Below are positions 10,905-21,872 of a stretch of 64,000 nt of DNA, piece after piece. The DNA lies in NCBI GenBank assembly GCA_022376465.1, contig JACDTU010000001.1, positions 2,604,001 through 2,668,000 on the forward strand, in the 5' to 3' direction. This DNA is from Cubamyces lactineus (lineage: Eukaryota > Basidiomycota > Agaricomycetes > Polyporales > Polyporaceae). The translations under genes were made by a program, and so were the position numbers. The first letter of the stretch is position 1. Each line of letters opens with the position of its first letter. Under the pieces are notes generated by a model that saw only the letters and a list, made by a program, of their open reading frames with translations, was not told the DNA's origin and did not search any database.

Positions 10905-12839
10905 ATGGCGTCACGCTCTATGAGGTCAAAGGCAGCCACGCGCTCAGCAGGCCCTGCGCCTTCCTCCTCAACAACGCGAGTTCAGTCGAGGAGGGTGTCG
11001 AAGAAGCCTGAGAGAACGAAACCCCGTTCAGTGCCGACGAGTGCATCTCAGGTAGAAGATGAAGAGGAATTTGACGAGGAAGACGTCTCAGAAGTGGAGT
11101 CCTTAGACAGTGAGGCACTGGACTCGGACGACGGCGTGGAACACACGAACAGCAACAAGCGAAAGCGCGTCGTCTCTGTGTCGAAGAAGCCGTCCCCTCG
11201 GAAGGCGCAAAGAAAGACAGGAATACCCAGGAAAGTTACAACTGCATCTCACAAGAAACGTATGCCTACCCCGCATGATGAAAGCGAGGATGCCGAGTCG
11301 GAGCTGGACCTAGCGGAGGGGCAAGAGGTTGTCGGCGTTGTGGTTCAAGCCCCCAAGACGGGGAGAGGTGGGTGATTTTGTTCTTATCACACATCACAAC
11401 GTATTTATAAGTGCAATCATTCTTAGTGCCTCCTGGTCAAATATCAAAGAATACACTAGATTTTCTCACGGAGCTCAAGAAACCAGAGTGCAATGACCGA
11501 GAATGGTGTGTTCCGACAATCTACGGCATTCTTCGCATACTGAATCTGGGACAATCCACTCCAGGTTCAAATTACACGGTACGTCTCAGGTACACGTCTC
11601 GCGCAGCCTCATCCTGATGCGTTGCACAGAGCCTGTGTATCGTCTTGCCGAAGGCGAGTGGAAGGCGTTTATTGAGCATTTCACCGACATTCTGGTCGAA
11701 GTCGACCCTCAAATTCCACACCTTCCACCCAAAGACGTGATCCATCGGATATATCGCGACGTCAGTGAGATTGCTCGAGTCCTGACAACCAACATGCTCA
11801 TAAGTGAACATATCACAGATTCGTTTTAGCAACGACAAGACGCCGTATAAGACGGGATTCTCCGCTAGTTTCTCGCGAAGCGGGCGGAAAGGCATATTTG
11901 CTGCATGTGAGCTTCTATATGAGACAGGACATCGCTCCCGCACACTAAGCTGATCATTCACCGGTAGACCACATGTGCGCCGTTGGTTTTGGCTCGAGTT
12001 TATTGCCAGCTGACACTATCACGTACTCTCTGCCGGTGTTGTAGAGCGGGTAAGTGATTAAACGCTCCGTACATACTATCGTCGTGGTTTCAGTCTGACT
12101 ATTCGACGGATACAGTCAAGCCTGGCGATGAAAGCCTGATTGCTGCGGGATCATGGTGTCCTGGCAAGAACGAGCTCCAGACTATCCGGTGAGGCCTTCC
12201 CCGTGCATACAGTATATTCCACTTGCTGATTATCCCTAATCATAAGGAACAACCTGCTCCGATCTACACGGCGTCTGCGACGCATCATCTCCGCGCCAGA
12301 ATTCGAGGCTTTGTTCGGACCCGCTAAACCTCATCCCAAGGGCATCCGCCAGAACGTGTTCGGTTTCGAGGATGAGCTGAAGGTTGCGCCGAAGGGCGTC
12401 GACAAGAATCACAAGTGCGTGTCGTGCGCTCGTCTGCTGATGTGCTCAGCCTCAGGTATTGACGAGACCCGCCGAGTCAGAGATATCGATCTGTTGAAAT
12501 GCCGCTCCTTTGCGGTCGTGCACAAGTAAGATGCTCTTTAATCACGGGTCGCAGCCGTCTCTGAAGTGCGGCAATACATAGGTTCACGGACAAGCAGGTG
12601 CTCTCGGCCGACTTCAAAGACGAGCTAGCCAAAGTCGCGCGGGTCGTGCGACCTTTCGTGCATTGGTGCGTCGTTACAATGCATGCGGTTGTATTCTCTG
12701 GGCAATGATGTTGACGCTGCTCGGGGCTGCAAGCTTGAACGATCTCATGACCATCCAAGACGCCGGTAGCGACGACTCCGAAGACTCGGACGGGGGCGAT
12801 GACGAACCTGAGGATGGGGAAGGCGCTGACTCGGAGTAG
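10905..12839 (+). CDS. DUF2461 (TIGR02453-like) protein with nuclear-type basic tail
   Basis: The 420-aa product has an N-terminal low-complexity region rich in Lys/Arg/Ser and acidic runs (residues about 1-150), then a DUF2461 domain. Visible blocks are NDREWFKLHEPVYRLAEGEW, IHRIYRDIRFSNDKTPYKTG, KPGDESLIAAGSWCP and ELQTIRNNLLR. An acidic tail ends in DGEGADSE. The biochemical role of this family is unknown; the basic tail suggests a nuclear location. Exons: 10905-11367, 11427-11505, 11565-11578, 11630-11760, 11819-11906, 11968-11974, 12045-12049, 12116-12188, 12247-12414, 12481-12525, 12582-12665, 12734-12839. Three exons have 14, 7 and 5 nt; the last two are consecutive. The 5-nt exon is inferred because it restores both frame and the expected spacing between the Tyr of FAAYH and the KPG turn. 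Confidence 0.8.
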
Positions 12840-13257
12840 AGAATGTCCTTTCGTCTCGCATGATGATCGGTCTCGAATATTTCCTTCATTGTGACTGACC
12901 AATACGTTCAGGCTCGCAGATAAACTTCCAAGGATTGCCGGCGGCTACACGTCGGGTTGTAGATTGCCTGTTTATTCTCGTGCTACATTGTCGATTTAAA
13001 AGACTCTTGGATGGAAGGAATCGGCCACCGGTGTCGATATTACGTCGTAAAGGACAACTATGAACTGCCTGCGCTATTGGAGAGACCGCTCGGAGCATCA
13101 TTTGCAGTGCATTATAGCTACGCCGTTCAGCCCGACGTCTAGGTTATCGCAAGAGCAACTGGTAATATCTAGGTCTGTGTCGTCAAAATAACACATAAGT
13201 GTATCACTCTCAATTCGTCGCGTCGCAACCGTAGAAAAAGCAGCAAACCCAAGGATT
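12840..13257. other. Intergenic, no gene seen
   Basis: This stretch lies between the DUF2461 stop and the outer edge of the inverted duplication. It is AT-richer than its surroundings, with no coherent reading frame or RNA gene seen. Confidence 0.45.
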
Positions 13258-13343
13258 AATCAGATTCATGACATCAAATGGAGACAGTATCGGAATCGTT
13301 GCTCGCATGTCAGCGGTCTAGAAGCTCCCTTAGCAAGAACAGC

Positions 13344-13753
13344 TCAGTGGAAGCCCATCCAGCACCTCGCGCTTCCCTCAAAGTCGTCGCACTCCACGTC
13401 CGACGCGCCCTGGTTGATCGCCTGCACAAGCAGACCCGCGCACGCGTCGTAGCAGTCCGTCGGGCTCTTGTAATTGTGGCTGCCCTTGAACCAGCCGCGG
13501 CCACCGCAGTCCTGGCCGTCCTATTGAGAGGAGGAAGCCGTCGTTAGCATTGCCACCATCGAATTCGCCGCAGAGAAGTGTAGGCCGGTAGAGAACGTAC
13601 CCAGTTGTCCCAGCGGTAGTTGTCGAGGCAGGTGTGCAGAGCACCCTGGTCGGTCGCACCGAGCGCGTTGTACTGGCGGACGATGGACGCGTTGGCCGAC
13701 ACCTGGCTGACGGCGAAGGCGGCGATGGCAACGAAAGCAGCGGTGAACTTCAT
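13344..13753 (-). CDS. Small secreted six-cysteine protein, copy A
   Basis: The 109-aa product has a clear signal peptide (MKFTAAFVAIAAFAVSQVSA, likely cleaved after residue 20) and a mature part of about 89 aa with six cysteines. Recognisable blocks are LGATDQGALHTCLDNYRWDNW, then GRGWFKGSHNYKSPTDCYDAC and a C-terminal RCWMGFH. Exons: 13753-13601 and 13520-13344, with an 80-nt intron. A second 58-nt intron (13765-13822) lies in the 5' UTR, and a TATA element lies at 13905-13912. It differs from copy B by about one residue (Asp for Asn in GQxCGG). I do not recognise the family; a secreted, disulfide-stabilised protein is as far as the sequence goes. Confidence 0.85.
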
Positions 13754-13904
13754 TATGAACGTTACTGTATTTATTCGCCGGTCAGCAACTCCCTGAGGGC
13801 ATACTGAAGCGAATAGACGTACCTGGGAAAGTGTGTAGAGAGGCTGAGAGTTGGAGGCGGATGAGTGCTGCTGTTGAGCTGGGGAATGTGGAGGCATGTC
13901 GTGG

Positions 13905-13912
13905 TTTATATA
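13905..13912 (-). promoter_or_regulatory. TATA box of copy A
   Basis: The minus strand reads TATATAAA inside a block identical in both duplicated genes. It lies about 80 bp upstream of the 5' UTR intron, the spacing expected for a core promoter. Confidence 0.65.
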
Positions 13913-13947
13913 CCTACGCATTTCGCCTCCCTGCGGTGAAGTCTTCA

Positions 13948-15849
13948 TTAGCAGCAGATACGTTGAATGTTGACACTCAAGGAAAGACGGCTATCGGGTT
14001 TTGGATCATGACCGACGCCGAGCCGAATCGGACAGACGAAGAAGTTCCACAGGTAGTTTCCAATGAGTCCGGGCATGGACGGTCTTTGTCCGTCTCTGCA
14101 TTGTACGGAAGAGCGGGCGGCTGACTGCGGTGAGACGTCGCTTCGACGCGCGCGTAAGCGGTCGCCGTTGGCAATCCCTGCTCATGAGCTGCATGCACTC
14201 AGTATGTCGGGTGTCGGATGACTTGTCAATGTCATATTTGCTACCCCTAACGAAGAGGCAACTCTGAGTAGATTCCTGCGAACTTCTGCACAACGAGCGG
14301 AGCAATTCCGTCAGCTTAGTTTGCAGCCATAATACACATTGTGACGCCTCACCTGAATCTTGCTACTAGTGTACTCCGTATTCGCCAAGTCCGACGTACT
14401 ATGCGCCTGGCCGGTTCAGCCCGGGCTATTGCCAGTGACGAGTTCGGTCTCGCCAGGGTGTCGGGGGCGCATCAGCTGTTGCCGAGGGGGACAAAGCTGA
14501 ACAGGCGTGTACCAACGCGGTGAAGGAGCGACTGAACACACCCTCAATTTCGAGACATTGGCAATGATCCCACTGCCCAGCTCCGATCACACGGCGCCCT
14601 AATACACTGCAAGCGACGCAGAGAGGCGCACGCCTGCAGATCACCTCTCGCTGAGCTCATGCCATCATGTAAGCCATCTCCGACAGAGTGGAAGCACTTG
14701 CGCTCCGAGTTATGCGAGCCTGAGGGACACAGCCGCCGCACTGGCAGGGCGGGGTCAGACAGGACCCCTGACATTTGACCCAGATGCCTGATCCCGAATC
14801 CGGACATTGACAAGATTTTCCCACGCTTTCTGACCTCGGATTCGTGCGTTTCAGGACATTTGGTGTAATTCGAGGGTCGCGAAAAGCCCCAAATGTCCGG
14901 ATTATTGGGATCAGGCATATTGGGCGCTTGTCAGGGGTCCTCTGGTCAGACGCTGAGTCGCACATGCGGGAGTCCTAGTTGTGGACGCCTGTTATAGGTG
15001 AACCACGTGGTATAGACGCCGGATCACTGGACTTGGCGCTTAACGTTCAGGCGTCCATCGTTGAGCACTTTCTTGCCTTACGCCACGACCCTTGGGTATC
15101 CACGATTGCTCGAAGAAAGCCTAGAATTTTACCTACTCTTCCGTCTGTGCGGTGTTACTTGAAAGGCTCCGCCGATTCCAGAGCGGTCGCGCGCCGGCGA
15201 CTGACCGGAGGACACAAGCGCTGTGCTTCTCGCTCCTGAGGTTTGACGCGGGTAAATAGCCAATACATCAGTGCTCACATGTTTCAAGGTTGGCTCTAGA
15301 CTTCCGGGCTGGCGTTGGTGCAAGGAATGGCTATTACATGCTAAAACTTATGGTCAAGTTTCGATGTATACAGCAACTACCCCCGGTAGAAGGACGCGAA
15401 AGCGGCGCGCCGCACAGCAGGCGCCGAAGCAACAAGCTGAGAATCCACGCGAGTCGTAACAATATGATGTATTCGGTATTCGCGATGACTGACGAGTAAC
15501 GGTTTCGCTCCGTGCAACACGGAACATTACAGTACAGCGCGAGCGAGGACAATCCCTCTCGTCACGGTCATTATGTACTACGAACATGAGACCGACAACC
15601 GCACAGGTTCGAGGTTGAGCGCTAGCCGTCGCTAACCGTCGCTTGCGACGTCGGAACGAGCATGCATTGGTGTGTTGCAAAACACGGCCACCCGATCTCT
15701 CGTCCAACGCAAAGTCGGTTGGCGAAACGAAACCGTGCATGCCCGGGCCTCGTTGGAAGGTGGGGTTTCGTATGACCCACATGGCCCGGTGTTGGTCATG
15801 AAGTCGGTGAACGCCCCTCCAGCGTCGACAGAGACCACGTCCATTATCG
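13948..15849. other. Spacer of the inverted duplication
   Basis: This 1.9-kb stretch separates the two arms. The two secreted-protein genes are transcribed away from each other, so their upstream regions lie here. Apart from the MITE at 14761-14943 I see no gene. The longer frames look random in composition. Confidence 0.5.
14761..14943. mobile_element. 183-bp MITE with 8-bp target duplication
   Basis: The element is flanked by direct repeats GGTCAGAC (14753-14760 and 14944-14951). Its ends are inverted: AGGACCCCTGACA at the left against the complement of TGTCAGGGGTCCTCT at the right. Inverted similarity continues inward for about 50 bp (ATGCCTGATCCC and TCCGGACATT recur on the opposite strand). 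It has no coding capacity. An 8-bp duplication fits hAT-type transposition, but the family is not certain. Confidence 0.75.
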
Positions 15850-15885
15850 ATGAAGACTTCACCGTAGGGAGGCGAAATGCGTAGG

Positions 15886-15893
15886 TATATAAA
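15886..15893 (+). promoter_or_regulatory. TATA box of copy B
   Basis: TATATAAA lies in the block shared by both copies, about 80 bp before the 5' UTR intron (15976-16033) and 152 bp before the start codon. Confidence 0.65.
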
Positions 15894-16044
15894 CCACGAC
15901 ATGCCTCCACATTCCCCAGCTCAACAGCAGCACCCATCCGCCTCCAACTCTCAGCCTCTCTACACATCTTCCCAGGTACGTCCATTCGCTTCAGTACGCC
16001 CTCAGGGAGTTGCTGACCGGCGAATAAATACAGCCTCCTTCATA

Positions 16045-16439
16045 ATGAAGTTCACCGCTGCTTTCGTTGCCATCGCCGCCTTCGCCGTCAGCCAGGTGTC
16101 GGCCAACGCGTCCATCGTCCGCCAGTACAACGCGCTCGGTGCGACCGACCAGGGTGCTCTGCACACCTGCCTCGACAACTACCGCTGGGACAACTGGGTA
16201 CGTTCTCTACCGACCTACACTTCTGTGTGGCAATGCTAATGACGGATTCCTTCTCGCAACAGGACGGCCAGAACTGCGGTGGGCGCGGCTGGTTCAAGGG
16301 CAGCCACAACTACAAGAGCCCGACGGACTGCTACGACGCGTGCGCGGGCCTGCTTGTCCAAGCGATCAACCAGGGCGCGTCTGACGTGGAGTGCGACGAC
16401 TTCGAGGGCAGCGCGAGGTGCTGGATGGGCTTCCACTGA
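16045..16439 (+). CDS. Small secreted six-cysteine protein, copy B
   Basis: The inverted partner of the gene at 13344-13753 also encodes 109 aa: a 20-residue signal peptide and a mature domain with six cysteines. Exons are 16045-16197 and 16263-16439, with a 65-nt intron. The 5' UTR intron (15976-16033) is conserved, as is the whole core promoter, so both copies are probably expressed under the same conditions. Near-identity of protein, UTR and promoter points to a recent duplication or ongoing gene conversion between the arms. No known domain is recognised. Confidence 0.85.
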
Positions 16440-16524
16440 GCTGTCCTCGTTAAGGGAGCTCCTAGACCGCTGACATGCTAGCAACGATTCCGATACTGTC
16501 TCCGTTTAATGTCATGAATCTGAA

Positions 16525-18602
16525 TTATTTCTGGACCGTACAGTTCCTCTGGGGCTGCGCCGTGCTGACTACCGTTGCGTTATACATCAACACCATTGGC
16601 TAGTGGCTGGAAATCTCTCTTCGCCACGACGATCCCACACTCCGCGGCCGTAGCTTTACGCAGAATGGGAGCGGACTGCCTATTGAGGCTCCCTGCACAC
16701 CCGCCACGTGCCCTTGCGAATCCGCATGCGACGCCGCATATACGGATATCTTGGGACGACTCGAAGTCGGGGCTCGCCGGCATCTCTCGAGACTGACGAC
16801 CACCATGACCGACGACGATGCCTTGATCCACAGTTGCACGACGCCTACCCATTCATGGTGATTTCATTGTGCCTACGGCCGATAGGGACCGGATGACTCT
16901 TGGGCTTCTTTCGCTTTTGGCTCGGAACTGCTGATCTAGTTGGCCTACAGGTGGGTCGATGCTTCCTGGTAGCCGAATTTACTATCTGCATGCAGGGTAT
17001 GCAAAAGAGACGTGCCGAGTTCCCAGGGAACGCCCCACCGAGTCTCACGATACGATATCTCGCCTCACCACCTCACTGGTCGACGTCGCCCACTAGGATT
17101 ACCTCACGGCGGGGAGCCATCTTGCAACAGGCGGACAGACAGTCGCTACAGCCCCACTCGACAAGCCCCCACCTGATCCTGGGTTGGACTCAACTCTCTC
17201 CTCCTTCCTGTTATTCCCATTGCCCGCAACCTTCTCCACGTCTTACTCGGCCATCAATATTGCTTTCAACCGCCTTTAAGCACCGTGGTCTTCGCAGAAG
17301 CCCCAAAGTGGTCCCACGTCCCGATAATGAAAGCGCTCCCCAATGGCCGTCCGTCGTAATTCCCACACCTAGTAAGTCCGTACGTCTTCCGCGAACCTCT
17401 TCACCGCACGCTTCTATTCCAAAATACGACGCCCCGGTGTCGACGGGGTTCGACCGTCACTCCGAGTCGTGACAGGCGCCCATGCCGATGCGCTCGGAAT
17501 TGAGCCCCCTTCCTGAGACGCCTCCCCGTGGATAGCGTCGCAATTCTACAGGAAATGCTGGGGGCTTTCCGTCGCCGTCGCGAGGCGGTATGGGCGGCGG
17601 ATGTCGGAAGGCGTGGTCGAGACCAAGGCTTGTGATATCTTGCGTCTGCAAACCATCTCGGATGGACTAGGAGTCGCGAGGAATTCGACAGCATACCTGT
17701 GGCGAGTGTTGCGCCCTAATCGCAAATGCTTCCGTCCGAAGTTCCCCAGACAGGTAATCCATGTGAGCATCCTGTGCAAGATCAAGACTGTCGCTATACT
17801 CATATAATGTAGCAGCACGCTGAGTGCTTGGGTCCAACTTGTGGCAAAGGCGACGCTCGGCTTATGGCAGGGGTTTTCAAGCATACCTGCGGGAACTTGG
17901 ACCCAAGAGATCCTTTGTCGGCGATCGTGGTTTGTGATTGTGAGTGCGCCCGATCAATGTGGAGCGCCTTAGCGTGCTCACTTCCCATCATGTCTAGGAC
18001 AATAGCCAAGCGCTGCGATGGTCGTTGGCACGCGTGGTACGAAAGGAACGCAAAGACAGTCATCGAGGAGATGGCATAGACAGGAGCCTTGTCCGGTTCC
18101 GCTACAGCACGCAAGATCGGAGATTGAGCTAGGCGCGGGCACCGGGAGAGAGAGCAGAGGAGCTCGGGGCCGCTCTACCACCCCTCACGTTCCCCGCACC
18201 GGCGCCGCATGCGTAATGCAGGGAGAGAGGGACACGATTTCCCCGCATTCGCGAGTGGACTCCGTGCGAGCCCGCGGTGGGAGGAGAGGTGCCAAGATGT
18301 GGGGGGACGAGGACGAGGCTAGGAAAGCGGAAGACCGTTTTGAAGTTAGCGGTGGGGCAGGAGGACTAGACCGGATAGGGGAGCTTACCCCGCATTTCCG
18401 AGCTGATGGAGGCGCGCGCGCACTCGCCGAAACGGATAAGAACGAATTCAGGGGCAAAAGTAAGGAAATCGCCATGATCTGACTGGATCACGCGCCCGTG
18501 TCCGCACTCTGGTATATTAGTCTCCCGCGAGCTAAACTCCCAAGCCCGCCCCTCCTCCAGCTTCACCGCCCCCTCCGTATCATCTCTCGACCCACCACCA
18601 TC
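16525..18602. other. 2.1-kb intergenic upstream of ACS
   Basis: No gene is recognised. A 190-codon open frame at 16900-17472 lacks any known motif or splice pattern and is probably chance. The last 500 bp are GC-rich with purine-rich GGGA/GAGG runs and lead to a TATA element at 18513, so this is likely the acetyl-CoA synthetase promoter. Confidence 0.45.
18513..18519 (+). promoter_or_regulatory. TATA-like element of ACS
   Basis: TATATTA lies 84-90 bp upstream of the ACS start codon. A pyrimidine-rich stretch lies between it and the ATG, as is usual at fungal transcription starts. Confidence 0.5.
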
Positions 18603-21537
18603 ATGGCCAACTCTGAGCAGCCCGTCGAGGACACCCACCACAAAGTTCCCACCCACCCTATCCCTCCCCGCCTCAAGGACGGGCCCAAGACCCCTCACAT
18701 CGGCCCTCACTTTCACGCTTACAAGTACCGATTCAGACTTCTCTTCCACGCCCCATTCAGTGTTTCTAACCGTCACTCAGATCCATCCACAGCCAGACCG
18801 TCGGTCACGAGAGCGATGCCTGGTGGGCCAAGGTGCGTCTCTAATTTCGTTTCGAGAAGCCTTCGCTCACGCGCCGATCGTCGTAGATCGCAAAGGAAAC
18901 CCTTCATTGGGACCGCCCCTTCCACACCGTCCGCTCAGGAGGCTTCGAGACGGGCGACATCGTCTGGTTCCCCGAGGGCGGCCTGAACGCGTCGTACAAC
19001 TGCGTCGACCGCTGGGCGTTTAAGCACCCGGACAAGGTATATACCCGTCCCCATCGTGTTTGCACCTCTCCCCATCGTCCACCACGATGCCTGGGGATGT
19101 ACGCGGAACGCACCTTCCGCGTACAATCCCTGCGGACGCGATTGGACGTCGCGCGTCGATGGGACGACTGTGAAGACTTGTTCTGCGCGCTCGGTCACCG
19201 CCAGAACGTCTCTGTAGCGCTGCCGCATGTCTCCCAGTCGCCTCGAGCGTCGTGTACCGTGCAGCGTTCTCGGACGAATGATTTCAGCGCCCCTGTCCCC
19301 CATCCTCCTGAACGTCGGTGCGGGGTATCCGTAGATGCCATCACGTGATACCTACCGCGACGCGTCTCGCGGTCGGGTTCTCGGCATCGATGCCGTTAGT
19401 CTTGCCTCCGCAATCACAGTTACTGACCAAATCTTTCGTAACCAGACCGCCATCATCTACGAAGCCGACGAACCGAATGAAGGCGCCTACATCTCCTACG
19501 CCGAGCTCTTGCGCGAGGTTTGCGCAGTTGCGAATGTGCTCAAGTCTTTCGGCGTGAAAAAGGGCGACACGGTATCCGTCTACTTGCCGATGACTTGGCA
19601 CGCAGTCGCCACCTTCCTGGCTTGCGCGCGTATCGGCGCAGTGCACTCGGTCGTCTTCGCCGGTTTCTCAGCAGAGTCGCTCCGCGATCGTGTCCAAGAC
19701 TGCAAATCGCGTGTTCTGATCACCTCCGACGAGGGCCGTCGTGGAGGCAAGACGATTGCCACCAAGGTCATCGCAGATGCGGCGATCAAGGAGTGCCCAC
19801 TCGTCGAGCACGTCCTCGTCTTGCGCAGGACAGGCAATGAGGTTCCCTGGACTGCTGGCCGTGACAAGTGGTGGCACGAAGAGATCGCAAAGGTCCCCCG
19901 CTACTGCCCTCCGGAGATCATGTCCGCTGAGGACCCGCTCTTCATTCTCTATGTAAGCATATCGATCACTGCCATATGGAGCCGTGCCTGACCATGCTTG
20001 CTTGCGCAGACCTCTGGTTCAACTGGTCGCCCGAAGGGTGTCGTCCACACGACTGGTGGATACCTCCTGTGCGCCGCGCTGACGGTGAAGTACGTCTTCG
20101 ACGTGCACCCTGATGACCGCTTCGCGTGCATGGCCGACATCGGCTGGATCACCGGCCACACGTACATCGTGTACGGCCCCCTCGCGAACGGCGTCACGAC
20201 GACCGTGTTCGAGTCCACGCCCGTATACCCCACGCCCGCCCGCTACTGGCAGACGGTCGACAAGCACAAGATCACCCAGTTTTACTCCGCGCCGACCGCG
20301 ATCCGTCTGCTCCGTCGCCTCGGCGAGCACCACGTCAAGGACCACGACCTCGGCTCTCTGCGTGTGTTGGGCAGCGTCGGCGAGCCCATCAACCCCGAGG
20401 CGTGGCATTGGTACAACGACCACGTCGGTCGCAAGCAGTGTGCCATCGTCGACACTTTCTGGCAAACGGAGACGGGGTCCATCGTCGTTACCCCGTTCCC
20501 TGGCGCGATCGAGACGAAGCCCGGATCCGCAACTGTGCCCTTCTTTGGTATCGAGCCGGCCATTCTCGATCCCGTTACGGGCGAGGTATGTTTTCGCAAT
20601 ACGCTCGTCATCCCGACGTGGTCTGACTCATCTTATCTCTTCCTACAGGAACTGTCCGGTAACAGCGTGGAGGGCGTGCTTGTGCTGAAGAAGCCCTGGC
20701 CATCGATTGCCCGCACGGTCTACCAAGACCACAACCGGTACCTCGACACGTACATGAAGCCCTACCCGGGCTACTTCTACACGGGCGACGGTGCCGCACG
20801 CGACGAGCACGGCTACATCTGGATCAAGGGCCGCGTGGACGGTACGTGCTGCGCGGCGCCCCCATGACTCCACCCCGCAAGATCAGAGCACTAACGCGGA
20901 TTGTACAGATGTTATCAACGTATCGGGCCACCGTCTGTCCACCGCGGAGATCGAGTCCGCGCTGATTACCCACGCTGGCGTCGCTGAGACCGCAGGTACG
21001 TCCGAGGCTGGCCCGCACTATTTCCCTCCCTTCTACGCTCTCTGTCCGGTTTGCGTGCAAGAGGCTGACGTTTTCGCCGCTTTGTGACAGTGGTGGGCAC
21101 CGCGGACGAGCTTACTGGGCAGGCCGTGTACGCGTTCGTGACGCTCAAGCCGTGAGTTCGATCTCTTCTCCGCGCGTAGGCCGGTACTAACTATCACGCC
21201 AGCGAGTTCTCGTACGACCCGAACGACGAAGCCGGGCTGACGAAGGAGCTCACGCTCCAGGTCCGGAAGGTGATCGGACCCTTCGCGGCGCCGAAGAAGA
21301 TATACATCGTCTCGGACCTGCCCAAGACGCGCTCTGGCAAGGTGCGTCTCTTCCCTTTCGCGTCTTCCATTCCAAGCGTGCATCGGGGACGGCGGCTGAC
21401 ACTTGTCCTTCCAGATTATGCGTCGTGTGTTGCGCAAGATCGTCGCGGGCGAGGGCGACCAGCTCGGCGACCTCAGCACGCTCGCGGAGCCCACCGTCGT
21501 CGACAGCATCAAGCAGAAGGTCGCCGCCTCGTCATAG
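18603..21537 (+). CDS. acs1: Acetyl-CoA synthetase
   Basis: ACS activates acetate to acetyl-CoA through acetyl-AMP. Spliced length is 669 aa, normal for the family. Visible blocks are [15 protein letters not shown] near the N terminus, [19 protein letters not shown], the AMP-binding loop [18 protein letters not shown], the acetate-pocket region [46 protein letters not shown], and C-terminal RSGKIMRR with the lysine used in catalysis and acetylation control. Exons: 18603-18724, 18781-18832, 18887-19036, 19446-19952, 20010-20585, 20649-20841, 20909-20995, 21091-21151, 21203-21341, 21415-21537. The third intron (19037-19445) is 409 nt, unusually long. ERT1, a regulator class tied to non-fermentable carbon, lies 15 kb upstream. 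Confidence 0.96.
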
Positions 21538-21872
21538 ACGCGCGCCTCGCCCCGGAGTGTCCTGCTTCGTTGCTGGCTGCCGGACTCTGTACCCGTATTC
21601 TTGCTTACACGGTGGTTCGTTAATGCCTGAGGAGGGATATAGGGGGAACGAGAGGTCATAACATTCTGTGTTTTATTGAGAGTGCGTGAGCATACTGTAC
21701 GATACTACTGAAGGATACCAGATGAAGCTGTGAAGTATTCTACGATTGATGGTCGAGTGTATACACCTATGTCATGTCATGGACCGATCCTATGGCTACA
21801 GGAAGAAATGACGTTACATTGTAAGATATGCCGATGTCAAGGTTACTTCTGCTTGTGCGCCAACATGCACGA
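21538..21872. other. Convergent 3' intergenic
   Basis: This 335-bp stretch lies between the ACS stop and the end of the leftward DUF4470-like gene. It should carry both 3' UTRs; no other feature is seen. Confidence 0.5.

Larger units (their letters stand above)
13258..13947. repeat. Left arm of inverted segmental duplication
   Basis: This 690-bp arm is an inverted copy of 15850-16524. The similarity covers the 3' flank, both exons, the intron, a 5' UTR intron, the TATA box and about 35 bp beyond it. It ends abruptly at an ATGAAGACTTCACC-type edge. Differences are scattered substitutions plus a 15-nt length difference in the coding intron. Outer and inner edges were placed by eye. Confidence 0.85.
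15850..16524. repeat. Right arm of inverted segmental duplication
   Basis: This 675-bp arm is the inverted partner of 13258-13947. Homology starts at TGAAGACTTCACC on the inner side and stops after GTCATGAATCTGA on the outer side, so the duplicated unit is one gene with its promoter and 3' flank. Confidence 0.85.

Noticed and set aside
16900..17472. A 190-codon open frame upstream of ACS
   Set aside because: It has no known motif, no splice pattern and irregular composition; probably chance in GC-rich DNA.
17800..18114. A minus-strand 104-codon frame
   Set aside because: No similarity recognised and no start context; treated as chance.
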